Source: Erysipelotrichaceae bacterium (GTDB lineage: Bacteria; Bacillota_I; Bacilli_A; RFN20; CAG-826). From it: a DNA stretch of 62,847 nt. The stretch spans positions 1-62,847 of the forward strand of contig JACKCX010000007.1 of NCBI GenBank assembly GCA_020633795.1. Reading direction: 5' to 3'. Each line of letters opens with the position of its first letter. Positions within the stretch are counted from its first letter, which is position 1. Positions 35,356 through 44,522 of this stretch are shown here, piece after piece. A program made the position numbers and the translations under genes. The notes below the pieces were generated by a model. That model saw only the letters and a program-made list of their open reading frames with translations. It ran no database searches and was not told the origin of the DNA.

Positions 35356-35957
35356 TGCTTTTGTTCTCCTTTTGTCAGCGAAGTAGTCACGAGTCCAATA
35401 ATGATGCCGACGATAATTAAAATAATCGATAGAGAAATCTTAAAAGAGCCAATGCTGAGATCTAAATTAAAGAAGAAAGAAGCCGAAATAGTTAAAAAAG
35501 TAATTAAAAACATCGCGATGGTTAAAGGAGTCAATTTCATCATTTTCTTTAATCTGATTGTCGCGTCAATCAAAAGAATGACCACTCCCGCTCGAATGCC
35601 TAAAAAAGTGGCACTAACAATCTCCCACGATAAAAAAGTTTGATAAAAAAATGAAATTAATAAAATGATGAAAAATGAAGGAGTAACAAGACCGAGTGTC
35701 GCAAAAAAACTTCCCCAAAAACCCGCGAGACGATAACCAACAAATGTGGCAGTATTAACGGAGACAGGACCAGGCGTCGATTGGCTGATAGAGAGAATAT
35801 CAAACATTTCCGATTGATCGATCCATTTTTGCTTTTCAACGACCTCTTTTTCAATAATTGGTATCATCGCATATCCGCCACCAAAAGTTAAAATTCCTAT
35901 TTTTAAGAAGGTGAGGAAGAGATTTAATAAGCGATGTGATTCTTTACTCTTTGACAT
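35352..35957 (-). CDS. Chromate transporter, half-size subunit
   Basis: 201-aa partner of the adjacent half transporter. Motifs are ILTFGGGYAMIPIIEKEVVE, then SQSTPGPVSVNTATFVGYR, with about six membrane segments. It is first in the minus-strand pair, with overlapping TATAAT boxes directly upstream. The two halves are expected to insert with opposite topology and form one functional unit. Confidence 0.9.
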   Translation of the reverse strand: MSKSKESHRLLNLFLTFLKIGILTFGGGYAMIPIIEKEVVEKQKWIDQSEMFDILSISQSTPGPVSVNTATFVGYRLAGFWGSFFATLGLVTPSFFIILLISFFYQTFLSWEIVSATFLGIRAGVVILLIDATIRLKKMMKLTPLTIAMFLITFLTISASFFFNLDLSIGSFKISLSIILIIVGIIIGLVTTSLTKGEQKQ

Positions 35958-35964
35958 GGATTAT

Positions 35965-35970
35965 ATTATA
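35965..35970 (-). promoter_or_regulatory. -10 box of the chromate transporter pair
   Basis: TATAAT on the minus strand, 7 nt before the ATG at 35957. A second TATAAT (35960-35965) is only 2 nt from the ATG. The start is leaderless-type, with no Shine-Dalgarno. Confidence 0.6.
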
Positions 35971-36065
35971 TATAAAGCTAGCGATTAAATAAACTATGGA
36001 AATTGTTTTTCCTCCTTGATATAATAACGCTTGCTTAATTAATTATAATTAAAGAGGATAGATAC

Positions 36066-36557
36066 ATGACAGAAAGATTAAAAATTACCAAGGCCGGCTA
36101 TCAAAAATTACAAGACGAACTCCGCACATTAATTGATGTGACGAGAGATGAAGTGAAAGCTCAATTAGCAGAAGCGCGCGCACAAGGCGACTTAAGTGAA
36201 AACGCTGATTACGATGCGGCGAGAAACAAACAAGCCGAAGTTGAAGCTCGCATTAAACAAATCGAAGACATTTTAGAAACAGCTGAAATCATCGAAGAAG
36301 TTAAACACACTAATCGTGTGGCCTTAGGTTCAACAGTGACAATTAAAATTGTTGGCAGTGATGACGAACAACGCTACAAAATTTTGGGAACAATTGAAAG
36401 TGATCCATTTAGTGGTATTATCTCCAACATTTGTCCTCTCGGCGAAGCTATCATCGGCAAATCCTTAGGCGATGTTGTCGAAGTTAAAGGAGCTAAGCCT
36501 TATAAGATTGAGATTGTTAAAATTGAATCAAGCGAAAACGCTAAAGAATCTAAATAA
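36066..36557 (+). CDS. greA: Transcription elongation factor GreA
   Basis: 163-aa factor that stimulates RNA polymerase to cleave backtracked transcripts. The N-terminal coiled coil has the catalytic acidic tip (ARAQGDLSENADYDAAR), and the C-terminal FKBP-like domain reads SDPFSGIISNICPLGEAIIG. AAAGAGG lies before the ATG. Single gene; its terminator hairpin also contains the comEA ribosome binding site. Confidence 0.96.
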   Translation: MTERLKITKAGYQKLQDELRTLIDVTRDEVKAQLAEARAQGDLSENADYDAARNKQAEVEARIKQIEDILETAEIIEEVKHTNRVALGSTVTIKIVGSDDEQRYKILGTIESDPFSGIISNICPLGEAIIGKSLGDVVEVKGAKPYKIEIVKIESSENAKESK

Positions 36558-36595
36558 CAATTTGTTGATTTATTTCTCATTTTAAAACAATTAAG

Positions 36596-36622
36596 ACCTC
36601 CTAGATTTATAGGAGGTTTTTA
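36596..36622 (+). terminator. greA terminator that also hides the comEA ribosome binding site
   Basis: ACCTCCTA (36596-36603) pairs perfectly with TAGGAGGT (36610-36617) and is followed by TTTTTAT. The 3' arm is the AGGAGGT of comEA, whose ATG is at 36624. Any read-through mRNA would have its binding site paired. Confidence 0.8.
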
Positions 36623-36623
36623 T

Positions 36624-37151
36624 ATGGTAAAAATCATTATCGGAGTTATAATCGTCGCTTTCATTGTCATCGGAGGTTTTATGCTACTTGATCCAAACAT
36701 GAAATCTTCCAATACGAATGAAACAACAGAAACCAGCGATGCCAATTCCTATACTATCGAAGGTGAAATCAGTATAGCAGGGACTTATAAAATTACTGGT
36801 GTTGTTGCCATGTCAGATTTGATTGAAGCAGCGGGAGGAGTGACAAATAACGCAGATGAAAATGCTTATTTTGAAACAACTGAATTAACGATTGGCGATA
36901 CTTATTATATCGCGCCAAAATATGACACTTCTGATGTTTGCAGTAATACGCCGATTTCAAAAGTCAATGTCAATAGCGATAGCGCTGATGAATTAACGGC
37001 CATCAGTGGTATCACCACAACCATTGCTAATTCAATCGTCTCATATCGCATTGAAATTGGAACTTATCAAACTCTTGAAGAGTTGATGGATGTTTACGGA
37101 ATTGGCAATGCGACATATCGCAAGATTAGAAACTATATCACTTTACAATAG
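36624..37151 (+). CDS. comEA: ComEA-like DNA-binding competence protein
   Basis: 175 aa. Residues 3-22 form one N-terminal membrane anchor. A Ser/Thr/Asn-rich stalk follows, then an SLBB-like region (ISIAGTYKITGVVAMSDLIE). The C-terminal helix-hairpin-helix pair (VNVNSDSADELTAISGITTT, then LEELMDVYGIGNATYRKI) binds double-stranded DNA outside the membrane. It is first of the comEA-comEC uptake pair; comEB, usual between them, is missing. Its ribosome binding site sits in the 3' arm of the greA terminator. Confidence 0.93.
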   Translation: MVKIIIGVIIVAFIVIGGFMLLDPNMKSSNTNETTETSDANSYTIEGEISIAGTYKITGVVAMSDLIEAAGGVTNNADENAYFETTELTIGDTYYIAPKYDTSDVCSNTPISKVNVNSDSADELTAISGITTTIANSIVSYRIEIGTYQTLEELMDVYGIGNATYRKIRNYITLQ

Positions 37152-39163
37152 TGGTCATCCTTCTCATTTTTCTTTGCTTTTGGCTTGGACTATCGCTTCG
37201 CTATAATTGGATTATTCTAGCTATCCTTGGTCTTTTTCTTCTTATTTTTATTTTGAAAAGGCACGGCAGGAAAGTTTTTACTATTTCTAGTATTTTTATA
37301 TTGCTTGGTTGTGGAGTAAGCTTTATTTCTTTTGATTGGTCTAAGAGCCAATATCATGGCGTTGTCTTTGAAGCAAAAGAAAACTACTTTCTCTTTTTAA
37401 GCGGTGGAGAAAGACTTTATTGTTATCAAAAAAATCATCCGTACGAAATCGGAGATTATCTGACGATTAAGGGCGATAAAAATGATCTCAATTTTTCACA
37501 AATTGAATCAGCTTTTGATTTTGAAAGTTATTTAGAAAAAAAGGGAGTTACATATAGGCTTTATGCTGATTACATCAGCGTTAATTTTCGTAATCCTCTT
37601 AGAATTCGCTCTTATCAAAATTGGTTTCTTTCCCATTTTGATGAGCAGAGCAAAAGCCTCGTTCAAGCTATCTTATTTTCTCATCAAGATGATTCGGAAA
37701 TTATTCAAAGTATAAAAGATTTACACCTCTTTCGTCTTGTCTCGACGAGTGGTCTTTATCTCGCGGCGTTTATCGCATTTTTAGAATTCATATTATCGTT
37801 CAAACTCAAAGAAAAATGGACTAAATTATTCGCGCTCATCATCTTATGTTTTTATGGTCTCTTTACCTTCCCTCGTTTTTCCGTTTTAAGAATTTTATTT
37901 ATGAATATTTTTTGGTGGATTAATAATTATCGATGGCAGGGAAAATTGAAATCTCATGATATTTTAGGACTTCTTGGACTCATGTTTCTTTTTATCGATT
38001 ACCATTTAGCGTATCAAGACGCCTTTATCCTCGGCTTTTCAATTCCTATTTTTTATTCTTTTATTCGAACAATTACAAGAAAATTTAAGAAACCAAAGCG
38101 GACAATTTTAGAGATGCTTTTTATTGCTCTTTTCTTCATTCCGTTTGAATTAAAATATTATCATTCTCTATCTTTGTTTTCTGCCTTGTTTCAGATAATA
38201 TTGAGTCCAGTATTTATTCTTTTTGGATGTAGTGCACTTCTTTCTTTTTATGGTCTTCCTATTTATAGAGTCATTGAATTATGTGCCAAACTAATCACGA
38301 TCATAATAAAACCAGTCTCGTATCTAGGAATAGAGATCTACAGCGGTGAACTGAATCAATGGACTTGTGTTTTGTATTATCTTTTGTACGGAATATTTAT
38401 CTATTATTATTCCATCGGCTTTCGCCCTATCTATCATAAGATAGAATTCTTGATGGTCAGTGTTTTAATTATTCATTTTATTCCCTCTCGAAATTTTATA
38501 AGCCAGCAAGTGTCTTTTATCAATGTTGGTCAAGGGGACGCTTGTTTAATTAGAGAGCAAAACCGAACCATTTTAATCGATACGGGCGGTTCACTATATC
38601 AAGATATAGCTACAGAATGTTTAATTCCTTTTTTTCGAAAGCAAAAAATATATCATCTCGACTATGTTATTACAACTCATGATGATTATGATCACTGTGG
38701 AGCGCTCCCCTCATTAATCGCTAATTTCCGCGTGGGTAAATATATTGAGGAGGCGAGTGACTTTCCTTTGACCTATGGAAATATAACGATTAATAATTAC
38801 AATCAGCACATCGTTTCATCAAATGAGGAAAATGAAAATTCATTAGTCTTAGGATTTCATCTGTTGAAGAAAGATTTTCTTATCATGGGGGATGCACCAA
38901 TCGCGGTCGAGAAAGTCATCATGAGTGAATACGCTAATATTCCTTGTGATATCTTAAAAGTTGGACATCATGGTTCAAATACCTCAAGTAGTGAGGCTTT
39001 TATTCAATATCTTCATCCTCAAGAAGCTGTAATTTCAGTCGGTTTCAATTATTACGGACATCCTCATGATTCAGTCATTCAAACTCTCGAAAAATATCAC
39101 ATTGAAATCAAAAGGACCGATCAAATGGGGACGATTGATTATTTTAACTACATTTTTATGTAG
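37151..39163 (+). CDS. comEC: ComEC/Rec2 DNA-uptake channel
   Basis: 670-aa membrane protein that passes single-stranded DNA into the cell. N-terminal membrane helices and an OB-like outer domain come first, then the multi-helix Competence domain (about 180-440). A C-terminal metallo-beta-lactamase-like domain carries ITTHDDYDHCGALP and LKVGHHGSNTSSS, so the proposed nuclease site looks intact. The GTG start overlaps the last base of the comEA stop. Natural transformation also needs a type IV-like pilus and ComFA, not in this window. Confidence 0.92.
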   Translation: MVILLIFLCFWLGLSLRYNWIILAILGLFLLIFILKRHGRKVFTISSIFILLGCGVSFISFDWSKSQYHGVVFEAKENYFLFLSGGERLYCYQKNHPYEIGDYLTIKGDKNDLNFSQIESAFDFESYLEKKGVTYRLYADYISVNFRNPLRIRSYQNWFLSHFDEQSKSLVQAILFSHQDDSEIIQSIKDLHLFRLVSTSGLYLAAFIAFLEFILSFKLKEKWTKLFALIILCFYGLFTFPRFSVLRILFMNIFWWINNYRWQGKLKSHDILGLLGLMFLFIDYHLAYQDAFILGFSIPIFYSFIRTITRKFKKPKRTILEMLFIALFFIPFELKYYHSLSLFSALFQIILSPVFILFGCSALLSFYGLPIYRVIELCAKLITIIIKPVSYLGIEIYSGELNQWTCVLYYLLYGIFIYYYSIGFRPIYHKIEFLMVSVLIIHFIPSRNFISQQVSFINVGQGDACLIREQNRTILIDTGGSLYQDIATECLIPFFRKQKIYHLDYVITTHDDYDHCGALPSLIANFRVGKYIEEASDFPLTYGNITINNYNQHIVSSNEENENSLVLGFHLLKKDFLIMGDAPIAVEKVIMSEYANIPCDILKVGHHGSNTSSSEAFIQYLHPQEAVISVGFNYYGHPHDSVIQTLEKYHIEIKRTDQMGTIDYFNYIFM

Positions 39164-39171
39164 TTTTTTGC

Positions 39172-39177
39172 GATAAT
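39172..39177 (+). promoter_or_regulatory. Possible -10 box of holA
   Basis: GATAAT, 6 nt before the holA ATG, in the 20-nt gap after comEC. No clear -35 is seen. Confidence 0.4.
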
Positions 39178-39183
39178 AACAAT

Positions 39184-40155
39184 ATGGTTTACTTAATTTT
39201 TGGCAATCAAACGCCGACAATCAAAAATAGACTCAATTCTATCATCAAAGAGAAGCTTCCAGAGAAAGATGACATCAATTTTGTTCAATACGATGGCAGC
39301 TTAACTCTCATTCAGGAATGCATTGATGATGCGAATAGTTTACCGCTTGGTTATGAACATAAAGTCGTTGTTGTTCATTCATGTTATTTTTTATTAAAGC
39401 CCAAACCTAGAAATAAAATAGAATCCGATCAAAACTATGAGGCTTTAAAACATTTTATTGAAAACCCTTCTTCGGAATGCGATGTTATTCTCGTTGTAAA
39501 TTCTTCTGATGTTGATAAGAAAGGTGATATTTTTACCTCTATTCAGAAAAAAGGCAAAACTTTTGAGATTCTTGACCCAACACCTGATCAATGGAAATCC
39601 TATGTTCATCATTATTGTCGAGAAATTAAAAACATTCGAATTGATAATGATGCTTTGATGGAATTGGGCGATCGCACTTCAGGAGATGTGGCTCTTTTTC
39701 AAAATAGCCTTAATAAACTGGAATTATACACAGATCATATTACTTATGATGATGTTGTTTTAATGGTGACAAGACCTCTAGAGGAAAATGCTTTTTTAAT
39801 TTTTAATTACCTTTTACAAGGCAAAAATTCCACCGCAGTGGGCTTATACCGCGATTTAAAAACCGCTAATGTTGAACCCGTCACTTTGATTAGCATGCTT
39901 TCTAATCAATTTCGTCTATTGAATCAAATCTCCTTTTTGGCTAAAAATGGGCAATCTAAAGATGAAATCGCTTCCCAATTAAGGATTAATCCCATCCGTG
40001 CTCAAATCTTGCTTCGCTCTGTCAATTCTATGAATCAAGAGCGTCTTAATCAAACGTTAGAAGATCTCTTTAATCTTGATCTTGAAATAAAAAGCGGTCT
40101 TGTTGACCGCTATTATGCATTTGAATTGTTTTTAATTAATTTTAAATGTCGATAA
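39184..40155 (+). CDS. holA: DNA polymerase III delta subunit
   Basis: 323-aa clamp-loader wrench subunit. The N-terminal domain begins MVYLIFGNQTPTIKNRLNSI, with a later KLELYTDHITYDDV segment typical of delta. The C-terminal collar domain holds NFLLINFKC-like ends (FELFLINFKCR). The order comEC-holA with convergent rpsT is the standard Bacillota arrangement and supports the call. Confidence 0.92.
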   Translation: MVYLIFGNQTPTIKNRLNSIIKEKLPEKDDINFVQYDGSLTLIQECIDDANSLPLGYEHKVVVVHSCYFLLKPKPRNKIESDQNYEALKHFIENPSSECDVILVVNSSDVDKKGDIFTSIQKKGKTFEILDPTPDQWKSYVHHYCREIKNIRIDNDALMELGDRTSGDVALFQNSLNKLELYTDHITYDDVVLMVTRPLEENAFLIFNYLLQGKNSTAVGLYRDLKTANVEPVTLISMLSNQFRLLNQISFLAKNGQSKDEIASQLRINPIRAQILLRSVNSMNQERLNQTLEDLFNLDLEIKSGLVDRYYAFELFLINFKCR

Positions 40156-40161
40156 ATACAC

Positions 40162-40425
40162 TTATTTAATTGAATTAATTAAACGTTGTAATTCACCTTT
40201 TTGACGAGCCGCTGTGTTTTGGTGTTGAATACCATCGCTAACCGATTTATCAATGAGACGGAAAGCTTCATTTAATAAGCCTTCAGCTTTAACTAAATCT
40301 TTGGCTTCTACGGCAGCTTTAACTTTTTTAACTGCTGTTCTCATCGCTGATTTAGCTGATGCATTTCTCACTCGAGCTTTTTCATTTGTCTCGACTCGTT
40401 TAATTTGTGATTTTATGTTTGCCAT
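40162..40425 (-). CDS. rpsT: 30S ribosomal protein S20
   Basis: 87-aa three-helix protein binding 16S rRNA. It begins MANIKSQIKRVETNEKARVR and ends ELQRLINSIK. The start at 40425 has GAGGAAC upstream. The in-frame extension to 40482 has no family similarity and was rejected. Convergent with holA, 6 nt apart. Confidence 0.97.
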   Translation of the reverse strand: MANIKSQIKRVETNEKARVRNASAKSAMRTAVKKVKAAVEAKDLVKAEGLLNEAFRLIDKSVSDGIQHQNTAARQKGELQRLINSIK

Positions 40426-42214
40426 AAATGTTCCTCTTTCAATATCGTTAGATATGTTATCAAATGTCAGGAAATAATGCAAATTATTTATGCGCTTATT
40501 TATGATTTACTTTTGCTAAGAACCGCGACTTCATAGACAAAATCATTAACACAGGCCATGACGCCAAGCTTATCTTCTGGGAAAGTGATATCGAATTTAT
40601 CTTGAACTTCTTTGACTAATTCAACGTAATTCATCGAGTCGCCGCCGAGATCATCAATCCAATTGGCTTCATCATCAATTTTAAAAGATGCCAGGATGAG
40701 AACTTTAGAGAAAATTTCTCTCACAGGGACAAGAATTTCTTTAATTGTTTCTTCATCGAATCCATCAAATGTTTTTACATCTTTTTTTGCATTAATTGAA
40801 ATGAAATCAGATGAGCCATTTTCCAAAGCTTTCTTAACAAGGAAACGTTTTACTTTTATGTCATTGGCTAAAGGCAATTTATTTTTTGACAGATAAATAT
40901 CAGAAATTTTGGCATGGTGGGGGAGATTCAAAGAACAAACTCTTATTTCTTCTTTAATCGTCTCTAATTGTTGATCAGTAACTTGATTGTCTAAATCTAA
41001 GACGAGAACAATTTTTTCTTCGTGATTGTTTTTGTTACCCACCCCTAAAACACAGAGATGACTAACATGAGGAACAGATTTAAAAGCTTCCTCTAATTCA
41101 TCAGGGAAAATATTCTCTCCATCAGCATTGATGATAATATCTTTAATTCTTCCTTTAAGATAATAGCGGCCATCTTCCTTTTGCTCAGCGATATCACCGG
41201 TTTGGAAGTAACCTTCATCATTTAATTTTGTTCCCTGCTCTTTTCCCCCGATTATCTCACGAATGTGAAGAGCGGGTGATTTAACGAGCAATTCGCTATT
41301 TTTGGCTATTTTATATTCGACATCGTGCAATGGCTTTCCAATGCTACATTTTAACCTTTCATTAACATCACTAGATAATTCAACTGAGGTGACGCCAATC
41401 TCGGTCATTCCATAACCATTGCAGAGAGGATAACCAAGACCATTAATTGTATTCATAGTTTCAGTCGATAGAAAACCTCCACCGGAAATACAGAATTTAA
41501 CTTTGGAACCAAGAAGCATTTTCTGAATGGTTTTACGTGTAATATCCCAGCCAGCTTTTCCTGCTTCTGCTTTTGAAATTTGACCGAGATTATATTCCAT
41601 CATCTTGGTGAAAATTCTCTTCTTGTCTTCTTCCAATAAATCGACCTTACGTCTGATTCCAAGAGCGAGACTATCCCAAAAGAGGGGGACGCTATAAACA
41701 TGAGTAACACCAGTTTTTTGACAGATTTTTTGTATTTCACTGGGGATGATAGCGCTGGGGAAAACGATTGTTTTACCATAGTAACTATACCAGAGAAAAC
41801 GGCGACAAAACCGAAGATATGATGAAAGGAATCATCGCTAATATCTTGATTTTTCCAAGACTTTTGGATACATAATCGCCTTGGTTTCTTTTGGCATATC
41901 TAAAGAACAGCATAATTGATGGGAGATGGCTCGACCATTATAGACCATTAATTTGACATCGCCAGTCGTTCCGCTTGAACAAAAATAATTTCATCATCCC
42001 AGAGAGGATCATAGTGTTCGTGAGGCTTGACATCAAGAACATCGCTCGTCGAAATTTTGACGACATCATAAGAATAAATATCATCTGTAATAATAGCAGT
42101 GGCTTTGCTTTGTAAGAATGTTTTGTGTTCCTTCTTTGCTAAGCTTGGCATCAATCAAAAGGCTTATATCGCCATTAAAATAGCCCAAAAAGTTCACCCA
42201 ATGGTGGTTATTAG

Positions 42215-42222
42215 TTATTTTT
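42215..42222. repeat. Target-site duplication, left copy
   Basis: TTATTTTT directly flanks the left end of the IS; an identical copy is at 43723-43730. Confidence 0.88.
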
Positions 42223-42245
42223 GGTTCTGTGAAATTAAATGTGCT
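42223..42245 (+). repeat. Left terminal inverted repeat of the IS
   Basis: Begins GGTTCTGTGAAATTAAATG and ends TGCT; pairs with 43700-43722. Confidence 0.88.
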
Positions 42246-42295
42246 CTATTTTAGACCAAGCACACAATATTTAACAGTTTTAACTTTAATGAAAG

Positions 42296-42344
42296 AAAAG
42301 GCCTCTATAATTTAGGTGTTGAATTTATTTACAGGAGGCCTTTT
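42296..42344 (+). promoter_or_regulatory. Hairpin hiding the transposase ribosome binding site
   Basis: AAAAGGCCTC (42296-42305) and GAGGCCTTTT (42335-42344) are perfect 10-bp complements. The 3' arm overlaps AGGAGG (42333-42338). A TATAAT (42306-42311) lies at the start of the loop, so an mRNA begun there lacks the 5' arm, while read-through RNA from outside would be shut. Confidence 0.7.
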
Positions 42345-42348
42345 CATA

Positions 42349-43618
42349 TGGATTTTAACACCTTTACTACGTTTGGGAATAAGCCCAGATAATTTTATTA
42401 ACAAGGATAATGAGCCAATTCAACTTCTAATGGTTTTATTTATGATTTAGAACAATCAAAAGATGACAGAACTTGCCTCATTGCCACTCATCAAATGTAA
42501 GAATAATGGGTTACTACTACACCGAAACAAATTGTTCAGAATCAGAAAACATCACTGATATTTTACGAATCAAAGAGTTAGATTCCGCTGCAAAGAATGG
42601 CAAAACTTTCTCACCTAGTATTAAAGGAATTGAAAGATACGCAACAGTAAGCAGACAAGTAAAGCAATTTATTTTAAACGATTTTACTAAGTCGTTAACT
42701 TTCGCTGATATAGCTAAAAGATACGGTTTAACAAAACAAAGAATCATACAAATTTTTGATGAGAAAGTTAAATACGTACCAAGAAGACTAATGCCTAAAA
42801 TCTATGCATTGATGAAATAAAGTTTTCTGAAGAACTAGATCAAAACTACTGCTGTGTTATATATGATTTTGAAAGAAGAAATTGTAGACATCATTCGAAA
42901 TAGAAGAATGCCTTATCTAAGAGAATACTTTTCTTCTATTCCTTTAAAGAAAGACAAAATACTAAAGTATTTATATCTGATATGTATGATGCTTATTCCA
43001 CAATATGCAGTCAGTTCTTTCCATCCGCGACACACATCATTGATAAGTTCCATATCATTACGCAACTATCCAGGGCTGTGAATAGTTTAAGAGTTCTAGC
43101 AATGAATTCTATAAAGGAAAATAAAGATGATGAACCATATTCAATTTTATGAAAAGCAACTGAAACTATATCTCTGCAGACAAGAAGATATACCTGATAA
43201 AAGATATACTTATATGAAAACTGGAGAAGTGTTTCATTATGATGAATTACTGTTCTCTTCTATCAAATTAAACGATAAGTTATGGACTGGTTATCTCGCT
43301 TTTCAAGAATTACTACATCATTCTTATTATTCATCTTACGAAGAAACCCTAAACTTTATTGATTTCCTATCACAAAAGCTTAGAAATTCAAAATCAGAGC
43401 TACTTAACAAGGTTGGAGATACTTACCATAGATGGCGATATGAAATAGCAAACGCATTTACTAGGGATGCAAAACAAAATAGATATAGCAATGCAATTGC
43501 TGAATGCATTAATAATCTGCTAAAAACAATTATCAAATCAGCATATGGATACCATAATTTTGAACGTTTTAGAAAACGCGCAATGATGATAATAACTTAC
43601 TCAAAAAATGACATATGA
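42349..43618 (+). pseudogene. ISL3-type transposase, multiply frameshifted
   Basis: The frame opens MDFNTFTTFGNKPR then stops. The rest must be read across several frames. A zinc-finger start (PHCHSSNVRIMGYYYT), then the helix-turn-helix region SLTFADIAKRYGLTKQRIIQ, then LCIDEIKF (first Asp of DDE). ISDMYDAYSTIC (second Asp) and HIIDKFHIITQLSRAVNSLR come next. The longest intact piece is 43127-43618, with YSNAIAECINNLLKTIIKSA (Glu) and YGYHNFERFRKR. These are hallmarks of DDE_Tnp_ISL3. Cannot move by itself. Confidence 0.9.
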
Positions 43619-43699
43619 AAAGGGCACGATTTTACTCGTACCCTATGAGCACAGTTTATTTCACAGTTTTGCTACCTTGTACTTAGAAAAGCACAATTA

Positions 43700-43722
43700 A
43701 GCACAGTTTATTTCACTGAGCC
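43700..43722 (-). repeat. Right terminal inverted repeat of the IS
   Basis: Read on the minus strand it begins GGCTCAGTGAAATAAACTG and ends TGCT, matching the left repeat at 19 of 23 positions. Confidence 0.88.
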
Positions 43723-43730
43723 TTATTTTT
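43723..43730. repeat. Target-site duplication, right copy
   Basis: TTATTTTT, identical to 42215-42222. Confidence 0.88.
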
Positions 43731-44031
43731 AAGCCGACAGGCTGATGCTTTGGCTGATCTTTTAAAAGATAATTAAGAATGTCAGAATATGATATGACAT
43801 TAACCTTCATTTTCTTATAGGTGTAATGCTTCAATTGTCCTTTTATGTTGTAATATTCCACTGCTGTTTGCTTAGCATTTCTTGTCATTATCAATGAAAA
43901 AATGTCACTCATTCTTTGGGAAGTTTCCATGACGAGAGAAGCCGTTTTTATGAAATCGTTGACTTTGTTATATTCAGGATACATAGGTTATCCTCCTCAA
44001 ACCATTTTTAAAAATCATAGTGGAAAAATAA

Positions 44032-44475
44032 TTATTTGTCGAGTAGGCTATGAAATTCTACTTCGACATGTTGCTCATCAATATTGAGAATTGCGAATGA
44101 TAAGTCATAATGATCCCGCGGAAAAGAAATCGCTCCAGGATTAAGAATAATGAGGCCGTCCTCCTCGCCGTAATATCGGCGGTGTGTATGGCCATAGATA
44201 AATATTTTAATTTGATACTTATGAATGATTGCATAAGGAATTCGCGGCATATGTTGCATCAAAATTTTTCCATAGGGAGTGGAAAGTATTCTTCGCTCAA
44301 ACATCTCAAAACCGATATCGCCATTGCCTTTAACGGTTTCAAAAGGGAAAAGGGCCAATTCTTCGCTTTCACTATCTCCCGCATGAAGATATAAATCGCA
44401 GTGAGGATATTTCTTAACTATTTCTTCTAAAGCTTGATTATTGCCATGGCTATCAGAACAGACGAGAATTTTCAT
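44032..44475 (-). CDS. YfcE/MJ0936-family metallophosphoesterase
   Basis: 147-aa calcineurin-like phosphodiesterase. Metal-binding motifs in order: CSDSHGN near the start, LHAGDSES, KGNGD, QHMPR, and YGHTHRRYY, followed by LNPGAISFPRD. This is the complete YfcE pattern. The natural substrate is not known for the family (cyclic or nucleotide phosphodiesters in vitro). The start at 44475 gives the family start MKILVCSDSHG; a GTG two codons earlier is possible. The broken acyl-AMP ligase gene begins 47 nt after its stop. Confidence 0.9.
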   Translation of the reverse strand: MKILVCSDSHGNNQALEEIVKKYPHCDLYLHAGDSESEELALFPFETVKGNGDIGFEMFERRILSTPYGKILMQHMPRIPYAIIHKYQIKIFIYGHTHRRYYGEEDGLIILNPGAISFPRDHYDLSFAILNIDEQHVEVEFHSLLDK

Positions 44476-44522
44476 AGACACATTTTAATGTATTTTGTAA
44501 ACAAAATGAATTATTATTATTA

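Larger units (their letters stand above)
42223..43722 (+). mobile_element. ISL3-family insertion sequence, 1500 bp, decayed
   Basis: The ends are 23-bp imperfect inverted repeats (42223-42245 and 43700-43722) that begin GGTTC/GGCTC and match at 19 of 23 positions. They are flanked by an exact 8-bp duplication, the size known for ISL3. The body encodes an ISL3-type transposase broken by frameshifts. A partial second copy of the right repeat (AGCACAGTTTATTTCACAG) lies at 43648-43666. The element sits in the minus-strand acyl-AMP ligase gene, with its transposase on the + strand. Confidence 0.92.
40500..43984 (-). pseudogene. Acyl-AMP ligase/ACP gene, split by an IS and frameshifted
   Basis: An ANL-family adenylating enzyme (acyl-CoA synthetase-like) with a C-terminal carrier domain. 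The N-terminal part is 43984-43731, with a strong GAGGAGG site before its ATG. The rest is 42222-40500; the 1500-bp IS and one target copy lie between. Removing them joins QPVGLKI to TNNHHWVNFLG in frame. Four frameshifts follow: about 42105-42135, about 41976 (just before the nucleotide loop SGTTGDVK), about 41861, and about 41790-41803. From there to 40500 the frame is open, with YGMTEIG, the TGDIAEQKEDGRYYLKGRIKD core and the phosphopantetheine site DLGGDSMNY. It lies 47 nt after yfcE and was probably co-transcribed with it. It is inactive as a full enzyme. Confidence 0.9.

Noticed and set aside
41948..42154. A 68-codon minus-strand frame
   Set aside because: It is the middle of the frameshifted acyl-AMP ligase, followed directly by the SGTTGDVK loop in another frame.
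42473..43081. Several short + strand frames that look like separate small genes
   Set aside because: They are pieces of one ISL3 transposase in different frames; the order of motifs follows the family.
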